Source of the DNA: Rutpela maculata
Lineage: Eukaryota; Arthropoda; Insecta; Coleoptera; Cerambycidae
Assembly (NCBI GenBank): GCA_936432065.2
Contig: OW386292.2
Location: 98,661,829 to 98,725,828, forward strand
DNA length: 64,000 bases
Reading direction: 5' to 3'
Made by a program: the position numbers and the translations under genes. Position 1 is the stretch's first letter. Each line of letters starts with the position of its first letter. Positions 1 to 10,759 of this stretch are shown here, one piece after another. The notes under the pieces were generated by a model that was not told the origin of the DNA, did not search any database, and was given only the letters and a program-made list of their open reading frames with translations.

Positions 1-310
1 CCTAGTTCTCTCATTGATAAATAATTGCCCTAATTGTATTGGGAGGTGTTCTAGAATTCTCACTGAAATAAAAGCATGCTGCTAAGCCCCCAACAGGTTT
101 AGTATATACCTCCACTTTCTCCAACGAGACATTCCCTTCGCACTAAACCAATTATCAATTAAGAAATTATACACAATTATTTTTCTCTTATTACTGTCTG
201 GCTCAAATACCCCTTACCCCTTATACCAAATAAATTCCCTTCTCACATAAGCAATGTGCGTTGAATATTTTTCAGGCATATATAGTTATCTCTCATATAA
301 TACATTTGAT

Positions 311-657
311 GAACGTTTATTGTCATTCGATGGATGGACTGGTGTTTTACCGCCTGTTGAGCTTGGCTAGCAGGTTTTTACTATACAGGTGAAAGTGATA
401 TTGTGCGATGTTTCTGGTGCAAGGTAGAAATTCATAGATGGATAATTGGTGACGTGGCCATTAAAGATCATTTAAAATATAGTAAGAATTGCTTGTATTA
501 TGCGAAATGAATCAAAGAAAAATTCGATTTAAATATTAGCAACAAGGATTCGTTTGCAACAGCTGCAGACTCTGGTATGATGACTGCATATCCCAATAAA
601 ATTACGGTAGTTGCGTCTTCTCACGAATCAACATGTTCTAAGAAAACTTTTGATTAA
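311..657 (+). pseudogene. BIR-domain (IAP-like) remnant
   Basis: A degraded baculovirus-IAP-repeat sequence. The first part (311-367) reads R-L-L-S-F-D-G-W, typical of a BIR start, and stops at TAG 368-370. After a one-base shift the next frame reads A-G-F-Y-Y-T-G, then a C-x2-C pair, a Trp, and the His and final Cys of the zinc site, followed by TGA at 508-510. An open stretch continues to TAA near 657. It resembles the second BIR of the IAP gene at 26978-27703, so it may come from a related Polinton. Its link to Polinton A is inference. It is clearly not functional. Confidence 0.6.
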
Positions 658-1456
658 AATTTGTATGAGATAGGAAACATTTTATTATATTTAGAAAATA
701 ATTTATTAAAAATCATAGTACAGAAATTATATTCATTAATACCATTGAAATTATATGTTTATTTGAGTATATTTATTTGTAATATGAGTTTGAATAAAAA
801 ACTAAGACGTACTGATGTGTTTTATTACTTTCATGAATTTTTAATGAACATTTTTTATTATAGTGGATACTTTAAAAAATTTGAATTGTTTGATTTTATA
901 TCGACTATATTGAATATGAACTAATTTCATATTACTACTATTATATTTTCCATGCATATCTGAAACTGACTTTTATTTGATGAGTCATGAAAAAGTATTA
1001 AATGAAATAAACTCTATGTGAATATGTGGGGTAAATATAACTAGCCCAGCAAACTTAGTATGAATTCGTACTAGAAATATGAAATGAGTGTTAAATTTAT
1101 GCTAATCAAATTGTCTACGGTTTTAAATTGGGTAATTACATAATTAATATTTCAAAATTAATTGCCATGTTATTATTCTCATTGCAAATATATTGCAGCA
1201 TATTTTCACGCATTACTTTAAAAGTTGAATGCATATTTATAAAGTGTGTTATCACACTATTTATTTATTTTATCAAATCACACTTTTCAGAAAATAAGCA
1301 GCTTAAATGGATATAAAGAGAGTTAAATATAAAATATTTACTAAAAATATAAAAATATGGCGTTGTACAAAGCACTAAAATTAATATTTACAAACTTATA
1401 TCAATACTTACATACTAAAACAACAAAAATTAAAATTAAAACTACAAAAATGTTTG
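658..1456. other. AT-rich stretch without recognisable genes
   Basis: Only short AT-driven open frames occur here. They have no domain-like composition and I see no RNA gene. Confidence 0.5.
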
Positions 1457-2136
1457 TCACTCCACCTTCGAGAATTGTGAATTCAGTACTCCATCCTCCA
1501 ATGGGAAATGGACAGCAAAATATGAAATATATTCAATTTCTGTATCGATTTTCTTTTCCCCGTCGCTTAAGGAGGCTATCGTTTTACGCAGCTGCCTCGG
1601 GTGCACGATTTTGCTGTTTACACTGCTTTTTGATATCTGTAGGTTTCTGGTGTACCTACCACATTTTTCCTTGAGGTAGCCGCGCACATCGCCCAAGAAA
1701 GCCTCCCTTTTATACTAATTGCACGTTGTTCGACGGCAACCGTCGCCTCCATATTTTTCAGATACACCGCCAAATCGACGGAGGTGAGAGCATCTTCTTC
1801 CACACTTCTCGCCGGCGTCGATTTCGTAACCGGTGCAAAACTGCTGTAGTTAGGTAACGCCGATATCTCAGTCGTCCCCGTCGCACTTCCAACCTTGATA
1901 GTGGGTAGTGAAGTAGCACTCATACCTGTAGATGAACTCCCTATGGGTTTTAATTCGGAGAATGTACCGTCAAGTACACATATCCCCGAACTAATGGAAT
2001 CGTCCAACTTCGCAGCGTCCAATTCCCTCACAACTTTGTTCTCAAAGGAGATGTCCTCGTATAAATCGGGGCACTCACTATTTTTCTTCATACTCATTCT
2101 ACTTCGTTTTTTTGGGTAGCACATTTTAGGAGTCAT
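1457..2136 (-). pseudogene. Unrecognised ORF, possibly a gag/ORF1-like fragment
   Basis: A 172-codon minus-strand frame starts at 2136 with a basic N-terminus (P-K-K-R-S-R) followed by a Ser/Thr-rich low-complexity middle. It stops at 1618. An overlapping frame from 1696 to 1457 looks like its continuation, because the text around S-I-K-G-R-L and R-G-Y-L-K-E-K flows across the overlap; this suggests one frameshift. The general make-up (basic start, linker, helical region) is compatible with a retroelement gag/ORF1, but I do not recognise the family. GC content is higher than in the flanks, which supports real coding origin. Confidence 0.3.
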
Positions 2137-3194
2137 GTTTACTGTTACTGTTTAAAGCGATGTAGAAACTGTGATGCTGCTGGCACGGGAACGTCCTTAA
2201 ATAATCGACCTAAAACTGATGCGGTAGGAGACTAGCAATAGCTGATCCACGCCATGCAGACAAAATTGAACCTTACAGCAAACATGTTTTAATTTTATTT
2301 CCACCGCATCTTTTCACTGCCTTATAAGGTTAGGAATGTAGCAGATCGAGTCCTGTAAACTAAACTGCATCTTATTGCAAACCTGTCGAAGCGTCATCCC
2401 ACCGCCTGACCAGTTTTTATTAAAAACTTCATCGTTAGCAGGTAGCGTGATTATTTCAAACTCGTTATACTCACATCAACTCGGGTGCCGGTTCATGGTT
2501 ATGTAGACAAACACAAAAAAGACAGACTTCGCTTTAAGCGCTGGCAACATTCTTTATTCCCTCGAAAGACTGGTTATGTTATAGTGGTACTATGTACCCA
2601 GACAAAAATAAAGAATTCATGCAAGGCTTTACAGACTAACACAGGATATTCGCATTCTATATTAACGATTTTCGTGTTTTGTGTTTGAAATAAATACAAG
2701 ACAAGCTGAGAGAGTGGTCACCGTACCACCATCTACCTGGTACATGTTACCCAGACAAAAATAGATGTATAGTTTCGCTTTAGATATAAGCTATTAACAT
2801 TCTTCTTTCGATGCTCGGATCTTCTTATTATGCAGCATATTTGCATGTTGTTAATTACTAGTCAAGAAATTACAACCACAATGGATAACTTTTGTTTATT
2901 TTTACCGAACTTACGATGCCACTTCTTGTACATATACAAAATTAATTACTTTCGTTATAACACGCAGATGATGCAAAATATTTGTTCTCAAATATATAAT
3001 AAAGCATAGTAAAGTGAAATTGTAACTTGCTGTAAATCCGTCGAATTATCGCCGTGGATCAAAATCGAAAACTTGTTTCAAATTTACTGTGTCAGACTAC
3101 CTTACAAATTATAAAATTTCATAAACTGCATATGGGTGACGACATTTATTTTCTAATTGAAATGTATACTGAAAATATCAGAAATAATATCAAT
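2137..3194. other. Intergenic, nothing recognised
   Basis: No long open frame, RNA gene or clear repeat pair was found. AT content rises toward the LINE fragment that follows. Confidence 0.45.
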
Positions 3195-3350
3195 GTATAA
3201 TAATAATGATAATAAATGATTTTATTGACAGGAAATGATTACAAATTTATAATATGTTAGTGATTGTACCAGTGATTGTCTGGCAAACACCATAGTTAAG
3301 TCTGTCCGTAGGACAGGGGTTTGCTCTTCCACTCAACCATAGATGTGTTT
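3195..3350 (-). mobile_element. 5'-truncated LINE 3' end, same family as element E
   Basis: Read on the minus strand, this stretch matches the 3' end of the LINE at 63525-63669. Both share a block ending GGTTGAGTGGAAGAGCAAAC, a following CCGT/CCTA-CGGACAG segment, and the terminal TGTCAATAAAATCATTTATT followed by ATT-type repeats. Only the last 150 bases or so are present, which is typical of 5' truncation during target-primed reverse transcription. The AATAAA polyadenylation signal is kept in both copies. Confidence 0.8.
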
Positions 3351-4195
3351 CATTTGTGAAAAGCTATTAGAAAAAAGGAGAGATAAATATTTTCTCTTAT
3401 AGGATTTCTTTAAGTATGATAAATTCATGAAATGTGTTGTCGGTGTATATGATGGTTAGTTATATTATTTTACACAATAAATACCGATTTTCAAGATCAT
3501 AAGTAGGTATTTATTTCTAATTAAAATGTACTACAAAAGCTTGTGCCAAAGTAAAACACAAAATCCTAAAATTATACTGATTTCAATATCACAAAGTATG
3601 AAAATAAAACTTTCTTAAGTATTAATATAAAATAAAAAATTAAGATCGAATGTGAATACTTATTTCACTGATATTTTATTTAATAAAGACTTAAATGATG
3701 AAAGTTGGTCTAATCCCAATAAAATTCATGCATTAAATAGCATTTGCATTTGAAACTTGTAACCGGAACAATTAATTTCTTAAAAATGATTTCCACGCAC
3801 GCTCAAGTAAGCTGATTGAGCAAAAATTTTGAAAAACGTGACCTTGAAAGCACCATTTCCCAAGGTTAAAAAACTCGCTTTCTAGGTCAAATAGGCGAAA
3901 ATAACCAGTTTTGAAGGTCACAGACACTCCGAGGTCAATATACTTCTTTTTAAGGTGATATTAAAAGTCTAGTGACTTTTTCGCACACTCTAAAACGTTA
4001 ATCCAGTTACATAATTTGAAGGACCGGTTAAACTGGCTTATTGTGATTCTCTGGTGAACAACTTTCTTTGTTTTACCTCGTATATAAGCATGTTGAATCG
4101 TATGCCAAGTAAGTATTAATTTCAGATTTAGCTGAAATACAGTTGGTTGCAATTGTTCAGTGGTTAAGTAGAATAGTTTAGCAATCTGCGATAAA
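3351..4195. other. Region upstream of the Polinton A polymerase, no gene seen
   Basis: AT-rich and without a convincing ORF. It may include the left arm of Polinton A, but I could not identify a matching inverted repeat on the other side, so the left boundary of Polinton A is unknown. Confidence 0.4.
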
Positions 4196-4338
4196 ATGCA
4201 GTGCCTTCGATGTCATAAATTCTTTTCTTTAAAAAGTAGTTTGTTACGTCATGAGAGAGAAAATTGTCCATATAGATATAACGAAACTATACCTGAGAAA
4301 AAACCGAAAATTTCACATGTACAGTGTGATGATGAAAT

Positions 4339-4567
4339 AAAAGATGAAACAAAAGATAAACATAAACACACCACAGATAGTAGACAACCCCCAAATCCAA
4401 AACCAAGGCTGTCCGGAAGTGGGTTACACATTCGGAAAAACGCAGACATACATCCACACCCACCGGTGTTGTCAATACCGGGGCTGGGGGTCGAACCCAG
4501 AGCGCGGTAGCGAGTCGATCAACGTATTCGCCACTCAATGCGCCTTAACCGATTGAACTACCGTGCC
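4339..4567 (-). mobile_element. tRNA-derived SINE inserted in polB of Polinton A
   Basis: A 229-bp minus-strand insertion flanked by the 8-bp direct repeat GATGAAAT (4331-4338 and 4568-4575). Read on the minus strand its 5' end has a polymerase III A box (TAGTTCAATCGG) and B box (GGTTCGACCCC) in a type-II tRNA-like head. A unique body with a short ACCGGTG palindrome follows, then a T-rich tail. The polB reading frame before and after the insertion is in phase once one copy of the repeat is discounted, which confirms the exact boundaries. The tRNA species of origin is unclear because the acceptor arms do not pair well. Confidence 0.8.
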
Positions 4568-6951
4568 GATGAAATCATAAATCTACCGGGTCCGTCAAAC
4601 GTCCATGATAACTTAACTGAGTGTCCTGAATGTCATGTCAAAATTCAAAGAAACTATTTAAATGGTCATATTAGAAGTAACGCACACAAGAAAAAGACTT
4701 TATATACTCTGGGCAAATGTGTTGAAAGAGTCAACAGTGCATTTAAGTGTCGAATTTCGAGCTATCGTTTCTCCACTAAACATCATCACATCGATCACGT
4801 TGAATTTCAAAGACAAAGTATTTTCAGTTATTATTGACTATAATAAACAGTATCGTGCACTAAAAATACATTTAGAGCTATTTTCAATGTATGTCATACC
4901 CGAAAAAGATATTTGATCTCAAATCGTTCAACACTAAAAATAAAATTTTTACTATCTCCACTGATTTAACGGAAATATATGAAGAATTTATCAGGGATAG
5001 TATGGAGAAAGTCTCTCATATGCAAGAAAAGGATTCAGGTTTATTATCAAAATTACATAATTTTCTCTTTCTTATAAAATATTTTCAGGATGGAGTCTAC
5101 AACAAATTATGTACTTGGAAGTGAATATAAGTAAATACAATCCGCTTTTTGCTTCATCCTACATAAAATTATCAAAGCAGATTGAAGCAAAAAAGGCTGT
5201 TGTGAATATATGCAATCATGATCAAATGTGCTTTGCGTGGTCCGTCAGCGCAGCAATTTTTCCACCAACAGGACTCAGATATTATCATCATATCCACATT
5301 ATTCCACTCTATTGAACTTAGAAGGTATTGATTTTCCAGTTAAATTAAAAGACATACCCAAGTTTGAAAAACTAAACAATATTTCAATAAATGTATTTGG
5401 TGTCAATAATCAATTTAAAGATGGCAAAATTATTTATGAAATTGTCGGTCCACTATACTTTACCAGAACTTTGCAAAATACTCACGTTAATCTCTTACTT
5501 ATTACGGATGATGGTGGAAATAATCATTATTGTTTCATTAAAGATTTGTCAAGATTAGTTTCTAAACAAAGATCTAAGCATAATGGACAAACATTTATTT
5601 GTAACGGCTGTCTCTACTTTTTTCGAACGCGCGAGGCATTACGCCTTCATGAAAAACATGATTGTAATTTTATATGCACACAATTACCAACAACTAATTT
5701 TGTGACAAATAAATTCGGTGAAAGCATTCCTGACAATGATCTTAAATTTGTCAACTTTGAGAAACAATTAACAGTGCCATTTGTAATATATGCGGATTTT
5801 GAAAGAATTTTAAAACCTATCCATCACGCGCAACCTAAAGAAGACAATTCATTTACTGTAGAAACGTATGAACACCAACCCTATTCATTTTGTTTTTATG
5901 TAAAATGTAGCTTTGACGATTCCGCATCGAAACTAGTTCCTTACCGCGGTTTAGATGCAGCTCATGTTTTCATACATAAATTAGAACAATGTGTGCACAA
6001 TTTATATGATAAACACATGAAAAATATTAAACCGATGCTGCCTCTTTCAGAGCATCAACTGACGGATTTTAACAATAGTAGTACATGTTACATTTGTAAT
6101 AAGGTTTTTACTGAAAGTAATCACAAAGTCCGTGATCATTGTCACGGGGTGCAGCTCACTCTATTTGTAATTTAAACTTCAAATTACCCAAATTCATTCC
6201 AGTATTATTTGGCTAAAAATTGGCCTTAAATCAAGAGAAAATTGATGTCATAGCGCAAAATAAAGAGAAGTATATATCATTTTCAAAACACATTTTAGTC
6301 GAAAGAAAGGAAGGCGCGGAAAAAAATGTATTTATAAAATTGAAATTTCTGGATTCATTTCGCTTCTTACCAACTTCTTTATATAAATTAAATCAAACAC
6401 TAGAATCTGAACAATGTTCAGAGATAAACAAATATTTCAGTGATCAATCCAAATTTGATTTAATACGTCGCAAATGAGTTTTCCCTTACTCCTATGTGGA
6501 TTAAATGGGTAAATTGAACGATACTGAATTACTTACACAAAATTTATTTTTTGATATATTGCGTGGTGATGGCGTTACCGAGGAGGATTATAGTCGAGCG
6601 CATGTTACTTGGCACACCTTTCCATGCCAGGCTTTGGGCGAATATTCTGATATATACCTAAAATCTGATGTATTGCTATTGGCGGATATTTTTGAAAACT
6701 TTCGTAAAATTTGTTTAGAAAAATTTACACTAGATCCTTCACAATATGTAACGGTAACATCAAGTTGGGATGCCATGTTGCGTAAGACAGGAATTGAGCT
6801 TGAGCTCCTTACTGATATAGATATGCTTCATTTCTTTAGAAAAGGCATACGAAGCGGTGTTAGTCAATGTAGTAAAAGAATGTTCATTGCCAATAATAAA
6901 TATATTTCTAATTAGAATTCTTCAAAACCTACGTCATATACACTTTATTTA

Positions 6952-6957
6952 GACGCC
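6952..6957. repeat. Left target-site duplication of Polinton B (GACGCC)
   Basis: GACGCC lies directly before the first base of the left inverted repeat. The identical hexamer follows the right inverted repeat at 35329-35334. Six base pairs is the canonical Polinton duplication length. In the polB frame the first three bases are the Asp codon of palm motif A. Confidence 0.95.
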
Positions 6958-7450
6958 AGTAGATAAGCAAAGAGAGTTCTGGACCGGAAGTGACTTGGAT
7001 GGCATGTGTCCATCGAGATCTGACCATAGAGCTGTTGGTCATTGTCGTCGGAGCTGAAGAGTTCTTCTGGTGAAGAGTGAGGCAGACGCATCACGTGGTA
7101 TGGGTGTGAAGTCTGTAACTAATGCCCTTCTGGCTAAGAAATATTTCAGCATGACTTTGCAGATTTTTCACTTAGGCAAATTGAATATAAACGTCGGTCG
7201 GTCGCTGGCTCCGAGACATAGGAGGAAGTGATAAGAAAACGGATATGTGATAAGAGAGTGTAACATTTGTATAGAAATGCAAATTAAATGAAATTTTTAT
7301 CACAACCGCCGGTTAGGGTGGGCAATATATTTATTATTATATTATGGCGATGTTTGAATGTGAACATAGGCGTACATAAATTAAAAAAACTCGACTTTAA
7401 TCAAATTCAGATATAAATTAAACAAAAATTGTATTGCTATTTCATTTATT
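6958..7450 (+). repeat. Left terminal inverted repeat of Polinton B
   Basis: About 493 bp matching, in inverted orientation and with few differences, the right end at 34769-35328. The outer 19 bases are identical. The length difference is explained mainly by a tRNA-Phe gene present only in the right copy. At the equivalent place the left copy keeps only a TCGAC stub, which equals the first bases of the tRNA read in reverse. Confidence 0.92.
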
Positions 7451-7471
7451 ACAAAAACAGTATAATATTAT

Positions 7472-7939
7472 TCATTCACACTGCTGCGGAGACATGACAT
7501 TTTTCCTAATAATTTTAATTATACACTTTACAATTAGGAGTGAAGAACAAACTGTAATGTAATACAGCAAACCAGACACCGCTTCCACTCCAATATCATA
7601 ATTTTGTTTTTCAGAATTTGCATTGCTGATGATGGTAGGTGCAGTACAGGGGGTGGCAGCACATAATTTTTCCCAATAGGTATCACCCATTGTATTATCT
7701 TGAAATCGTATTCTTAATTTGTACTGAATTGTATTGTTTGGAATGATCGCTGTAAAAGTAGGTGCATTATTAACTGCATATGGAGTCATCAACATCCAGT
7801 TCGATGGCCAGCTATCGTTTTTCCTCTCATTTTCATCGAAACATACAAAGACTTCTCGACTACCATAAGGTTGATGTATGTACAGGATATTTTGCAGTAC
7901 CGCATGTAAAATTATGAAATGCGAACTTAACATCACCAT
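7472..7939 (-). CDS. Putative type-I membrane protein of Polinton B
   Basis: 155 codons, and the gene nearest the left inverted repeat. The N-terminus (about residues 1-18) is hydrophobic and looks like a signal peptide. Residues about 20-120 form a predicted extracellular part with several cysteines and an N-x-T site. Residues about 121-143 form a strongly hydrophobic segment followed by a basic tail (K-I-I-R-K-N), typical of a single-pass membrane anchor. I recognise no family. With the two coiled-coil ORFs that follow it could form a virion surface or cell-surface module, but this is inference from topology and position only. Confidence 0.5.
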   Translation of the reverse strand: MVMLSSHFIILHAVLQNILYIHQPYGSREVFVCFDENERKNDSWPSNWMLMTPYAVNNAPTFTAIIPNNTIQYKLRIRFQDNTMGDTYWEKLCAATPCTAPTIISNANSEKQNYDIGVEAVSGLLYYITVCSSLLIVKCIIKIIRKNVMSPQQCE

Positions 7940-8028
7940 TGTTTTCAGTAAACAAACTATAATTTTTTTAGTAAATCCATATATAAGTGGGTAAAAATAA
8001 TGTGATATAAATCATATCCTGTCTCGTA

Positions 8029-8259
8029 TTATATGGGCGTTGGGGAAATGCGACGACTCTGGCGACCTCTCTCTGATGATGTATTAAAACGTGTTAAATT
8101 ATTAAATACTTTTCGATCCCATATTAATTCCTCATCTTTCATATCTAATTTGTGGAAACTGGAGAACATACACTGCTTATGCTCATAAAATTTTATATGC
8201 TCGTTTAACTTTTCCAACTGTTTGCAATGTCTTTCTAACCTCACTATTAACTCTGACAT
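8029..8259 (-). CDS. Small coiled-coil protein
   Basis: 76 codons starting M-S-E-L-I-V-R-L-E-R-H with heptad-like Leu/Ile spacing through about residue 40, then a charged tail. It begins 16 bases after the stop of the larger coiled-coil ORF at 8276-9091. It could be an independent gene or the C-terminal part of that protein after a frameshift, because both are helical and coiled-coil rich at the junction. No family recognised. Confidence 0.4.
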   Translation of the reverse strand: MSELIVRLERHCKQLEKLNEHIKFYEHKQCMFSSFHKLDMKDEELIWDRKVFNNLTRFNTSSERGRQSRRISPTPI

Positions 8260-8275
8260 GCTGCTATAAGATTCG

Positions 8276-9091
8276 CTAGGATACTAAATTATTTTTACAA
8301 GTATTTAGTTTACTTTCCGTCCGTCTCAGTTCCTGCATACAGGAAGAATACTGCCATTGCAAATTTAACAAACTCCTATCATTAGTGTTAGAGATTGTAG
8401 GTGGGGGTAATGTGCTGCTGCTGAGGGAAATAAAACTTTCGGCTTTAGGCAATCGTTTGACCTCCATATATTTGGCTATGTATTTATCTCTTTCAAATTC
8501 TAATCCCTCGGTGTTAGCTACACACGCAGCGAGATCAGATCTTAGCTCTAACATTTCATTCGTTGTATTAGTGAGTAAAATTCTTAAGTTTTCAGCGCTT
8601 TCACGACTACTATCCAAATTCAATTTTAATTTATTTTCACATGATATTAAATCATTCATAAATCTAGCATTGGCATCCAATAATCTTATTTCCAGATCTC
8701 TGTATAGTTTTCGGTATAGCTGTAATTCATCATACATATCATTTGCATGAGTCTGACGATATGGGTGTGATAAATTTAATAAGCCTCTTGCCGGTAGGGG
8801 TTGAATTGTAGTAGTAGCTGATACATTTCTTGCTGGTGGGGCTTGATTTGGAGTAGTAGCAGCCGAAATAATAGATAAATTAGTCTGTTGATTGTAGTTG
8901 GACAATCTTCGTAAAACATTTACACTAGGATATTTTCTATGTAGATTGCTGTATTGTACATGTATCGATGTGTTATCGACATGATGACTAATATTTACAG
9001 AGCCATTATTAGTGTGTACAGAAGACTCGAAATAATCACCGCGACACAACAGCGGTGCAACAAAAATGAATATGTATGCACGTGACAACAT
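8276..9091 (-). CDS. Secreted coiled-coil protein with signal peptide
   Basis: 271 codons. Residues 1-18 form a clear signal peptide (hydrophobic I-F-I-F-V-A-P-L-L core). Residues 25-120 are Asn/Ser/Thr-rich with several N-x-S/T sites, suggesting a glycosylated stalk. From about residue 125 onward long charged helical stretches predict a coiled coil, with cysteines near 152, 189, 251 and 264. The architecture is reminiscent of viral attachment stalks, but no family is recognised. It lies between the capsid block and the left inverted repeat, a variable cargo position in Polintons. Confidence 0.45.
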   Translation of the reverse strand: MLSRAYIFIFVAPLLCRGDYFESSVHTNNGSVNISHHVDNTSIHVQYSNLHRKYPSVNVLRRLSNYNQQTNLSIISAATTPNQAPPARNVSATTTIQPLPARGLLNLSHPYRQTHANDMYDELQLYRKLYRDLEIRLLDANARFMNDLISCENKLKLNLDSSRESAENLRILLTNTTNEMLELRSDLAACVANTEGLEFERDKYIAKYMEVKRLPKAESFISLSSSTLPPPTISNTNDRSLLNLQWQYSSCMQELRRTESKLNTCKNNLVS

Positions 9092-9215
9092 CTTACTATT
9101 TACTAATTCACACTGATTTGCATGTTTACTTTTAACATCTAAAAAGGGTGGTGGGGGAAGAAAAAAAATGTATTTATAATATTTTTTTTATTTTGGTAAA
9201 GAAGAATGCAACCAA
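9092..9215. other. Short intergenic gap
   Basis: AT-rich, with homopolymer runs. It probably holds 5' sequence for the secreted coiled-coil gene on the minus strand. Confidence 0.4.
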
Positions 9216-9386
9216 TTATAAAGTTAAATATTTTATCTGTTTTCGTAGTTTATAGTCTAACGTGTTGGCTGGAAATGGAGCTTTCAACAGATAATGAGCT
9301 GTTTGTCGCTCACTAATAAATGTTATTTCTTTCGGATAAAAATCAGGTAAACTGAATCCCTGAATATCAACAATCATTATCTTCAT
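9216..9386 (-). pseudogene. Truncated DVQGF-family protein (Polinton B)
   Basis: 56 codons starting at the ATG at 9386. The first half has D-I-Q-G-F and the second half A-P-F-P, aligning with D-V-Q-G-F and P-P-F-P of the full-length protein at 37563-37994 in Polinton A. The stop at 9216-9218 cuts it to about 40 percent of that length. It follows the major capsid gene by 45 bases, the same relative location as in Polinton A, so it is a conserved Polinton gene. The D-x-Q/E start is reminiscent of DEDD-type exonuclease folds, but that is inference. Confidence 0.6.
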
Positions 9387-9431
9387 GGTGGCGTGTGGTG
9401 TAGACTGAGAAAACTTCTTAGTGAATATATC

Positions 9432-10614
9432 TTATATAGCACTCCTTACGATTCCACTAAGCGGTAAATATTCCACAACTCGATCGTGGATAATTATACA
9501 ATATGCTCTAGTATCATTTGGAAACGCTACCCTGCTTTCGATTTCTAATTTGACATCGACAGTGGCTGACTTTATCGAATCGTTTCTTTTGGAACAGTCA
9601 ATGACAAATAAGGCGCGTGTTTTGAACGCTACAAAATCTAATATGGGCTTTATGGGCGTGTTGTTTGAAGCAAATATTTTGGAAAATTGAGTGTACATGT
9701 GATAAGCATCGGAATAGTTTTGTGAAGTAAAATTTAATTTCAAATCTTCATACGGATAATATTCCGAGTTTATAGTCAGTTTTATATTAGACACATTAAT
9801 ATTATCAAAGTGTGCAATATCTACTTTCATCTGATCTTTTCGTTTTGTTTGAAATGCCACGATAACATATCTAGGACCAAATTTCTTTCACAGCTCCAGC
9901 CGTTAAAGAAGGCAATTCATGAATCTCCCACGTTCTATAGGGAATGAAAATCGGTTTATCTCTGTTTATGTTATCTAGCAATTCCAATTTTTTTGCATCA
10001 TTTAAAAATACATGTTTAACTTTAAGTTGAATATCGGTTATAGTTAATTCAGCTACAGCATTGTCTGCCGCTACTTTATAACAGTTAGCGTCAGTTCGAG
10101 CTCTAACCAATCTTATAATCTGTCTTCCAAACATGACTCTCTTATAATCTTGAAATATCCCGAGCAAATGACTTAATGGAATTCTCAGGAAAAATGTTCC
10201 ATTTACTGGATCATAAGTTACCAGCTGGCCCTCAGGAAAATTCCAGCCTGCTGGGCTAAGCGTGTCATCATCTTTATCATAGCACAGATAGCCTCTCACC
10301 AGACTCACAGTACCTGCGTCTCTCACTTTATCCACTTCTTTACCATTCAACTCATAACTAATGGAATCAAACATGTATGCTCCGGCATTATTAGTAAATT
10401 CAATAGTTCCATCACCGCTAGTTTTCTTCAACGTTCCTTCAATCAATAAAGCCGCATCATGCATTAATAATAAAGCATCTTGCTGATGAATTACAATTTC
10501 AATTTCATCATTATTTCTGAACGACTTAACGAACGGGTGATACGTTCGAGTTTCCTCTCTGTCGAAGGAATTATCAAAGTGTGGATCTTGGAATAACTGT
10601 AGTTCTTCCAACAT
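9432..10614 (-). pseudogene. MCP: Major capsid protein (double jelly roll), one frameshift
   Basis: Hexon-like major capsid protein that would form the icosahedral shell. The first frame (10614-9871, ATG start) has Y-H-P-F near residue 25, F-T-N-N-A-G and Y-E-L-N-G-K-E-V near residues 75-95, and W-E-I-H-E-L-P near 230. The second frame (ending 9432) has N-S-E-Y-Y-P-Y and ends with the block Y-C-I-I-I-H-D-R. The text runs continuously if one base in the T/A run near 9885 is extra. The length of about 390 codons matches the other capsid gene in this window (38202-39417). It lies in a tight minus-strand block with penton, protease and core genes. As it stands no full-length product can be made without frameshifting. 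Confidence 0.85.
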
Positions 10615-10759
10615 GGTAACCCAGAGATTTTAAATACAAGATATTTGCTGACGTTAAAGATGATGCTACCTTCTTACCTGAACACTTGACTGGTAATGAA
10701 TGATGTTGATTTGAAAAATTCTTATTTAAATACTTTAATGGTTTAATTATTAACCCCAT
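10574..10759 (-). CDS. Small conserved ORF upstream of the major capsid gene
   Basis: 61 codons. The C-terminal part contains L-T-S-A-N-I-L-Y-L-K-S-L-G-Y. A matching L-T-S-E-N...L-E-S-Q-G-F occurs in exactly the same position (39417-39474) in Polinton A, so the ORF is conserved between two diverged elements and is probably real. It overlaps the penton-like gene by 10 bases and the capsid gene by 41 bases. That overlap suggests coupled or leaky translation from one transcript. Function unknown. Confidence 0.6.
   Translation of the reverse strand: MGLIIKPLKYLNKNFSNQHHSLPVKCSGKKVASSLTSANILYLKSLGYHVGRTTVIPRSTL

Larger units (their letters stand above)
4196..6957 (+). pseudogene. polB: Protein-primed DNA polymerase B, N-terminal half (Polinton A)
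   Basis: Family-B, protein-primed polymerase that would replicate the linear Polinton DNA. It starts with a C2H2-like finger (C-x2-C near residues 3-6). After the SINE the frame resumes with a second C-x2-C...H pattern. The block F-I-K-D-L-S-R-L-V and a zinc finger precede the exonuclease motif D-F-E (A-D-F-E-R-I) near 5800. At 6115-6220 the V-R-D-H-C-H region is followed by a deletion that removes most of the next exonuclease motif. The segment 6505-6912 holds the linker before the palm domain. Several frameshifts (about 4840, 5110, 5270, 6160, 6480) and a TAG at 6913-6915 break it. The last codons before Polinton B encode L-D-A, with the motif A Asp inside the target duplication. The second half is at 35329-36647. 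Confidence 0.9.

Noticed and set aside
661..1316. Two AT-rich ORFs (87 and 62 codons)
   Set aside because: Leu/Ile/Phe/Tyr-rich text typical of random AT-rich DNA, with no motif or neighbour support.
8385..8750. 121-codon plus-strand ORF
   Set aside because: Antisense of the coiled-coil gene with a signal peptide on the minus strand, which has better coding character.
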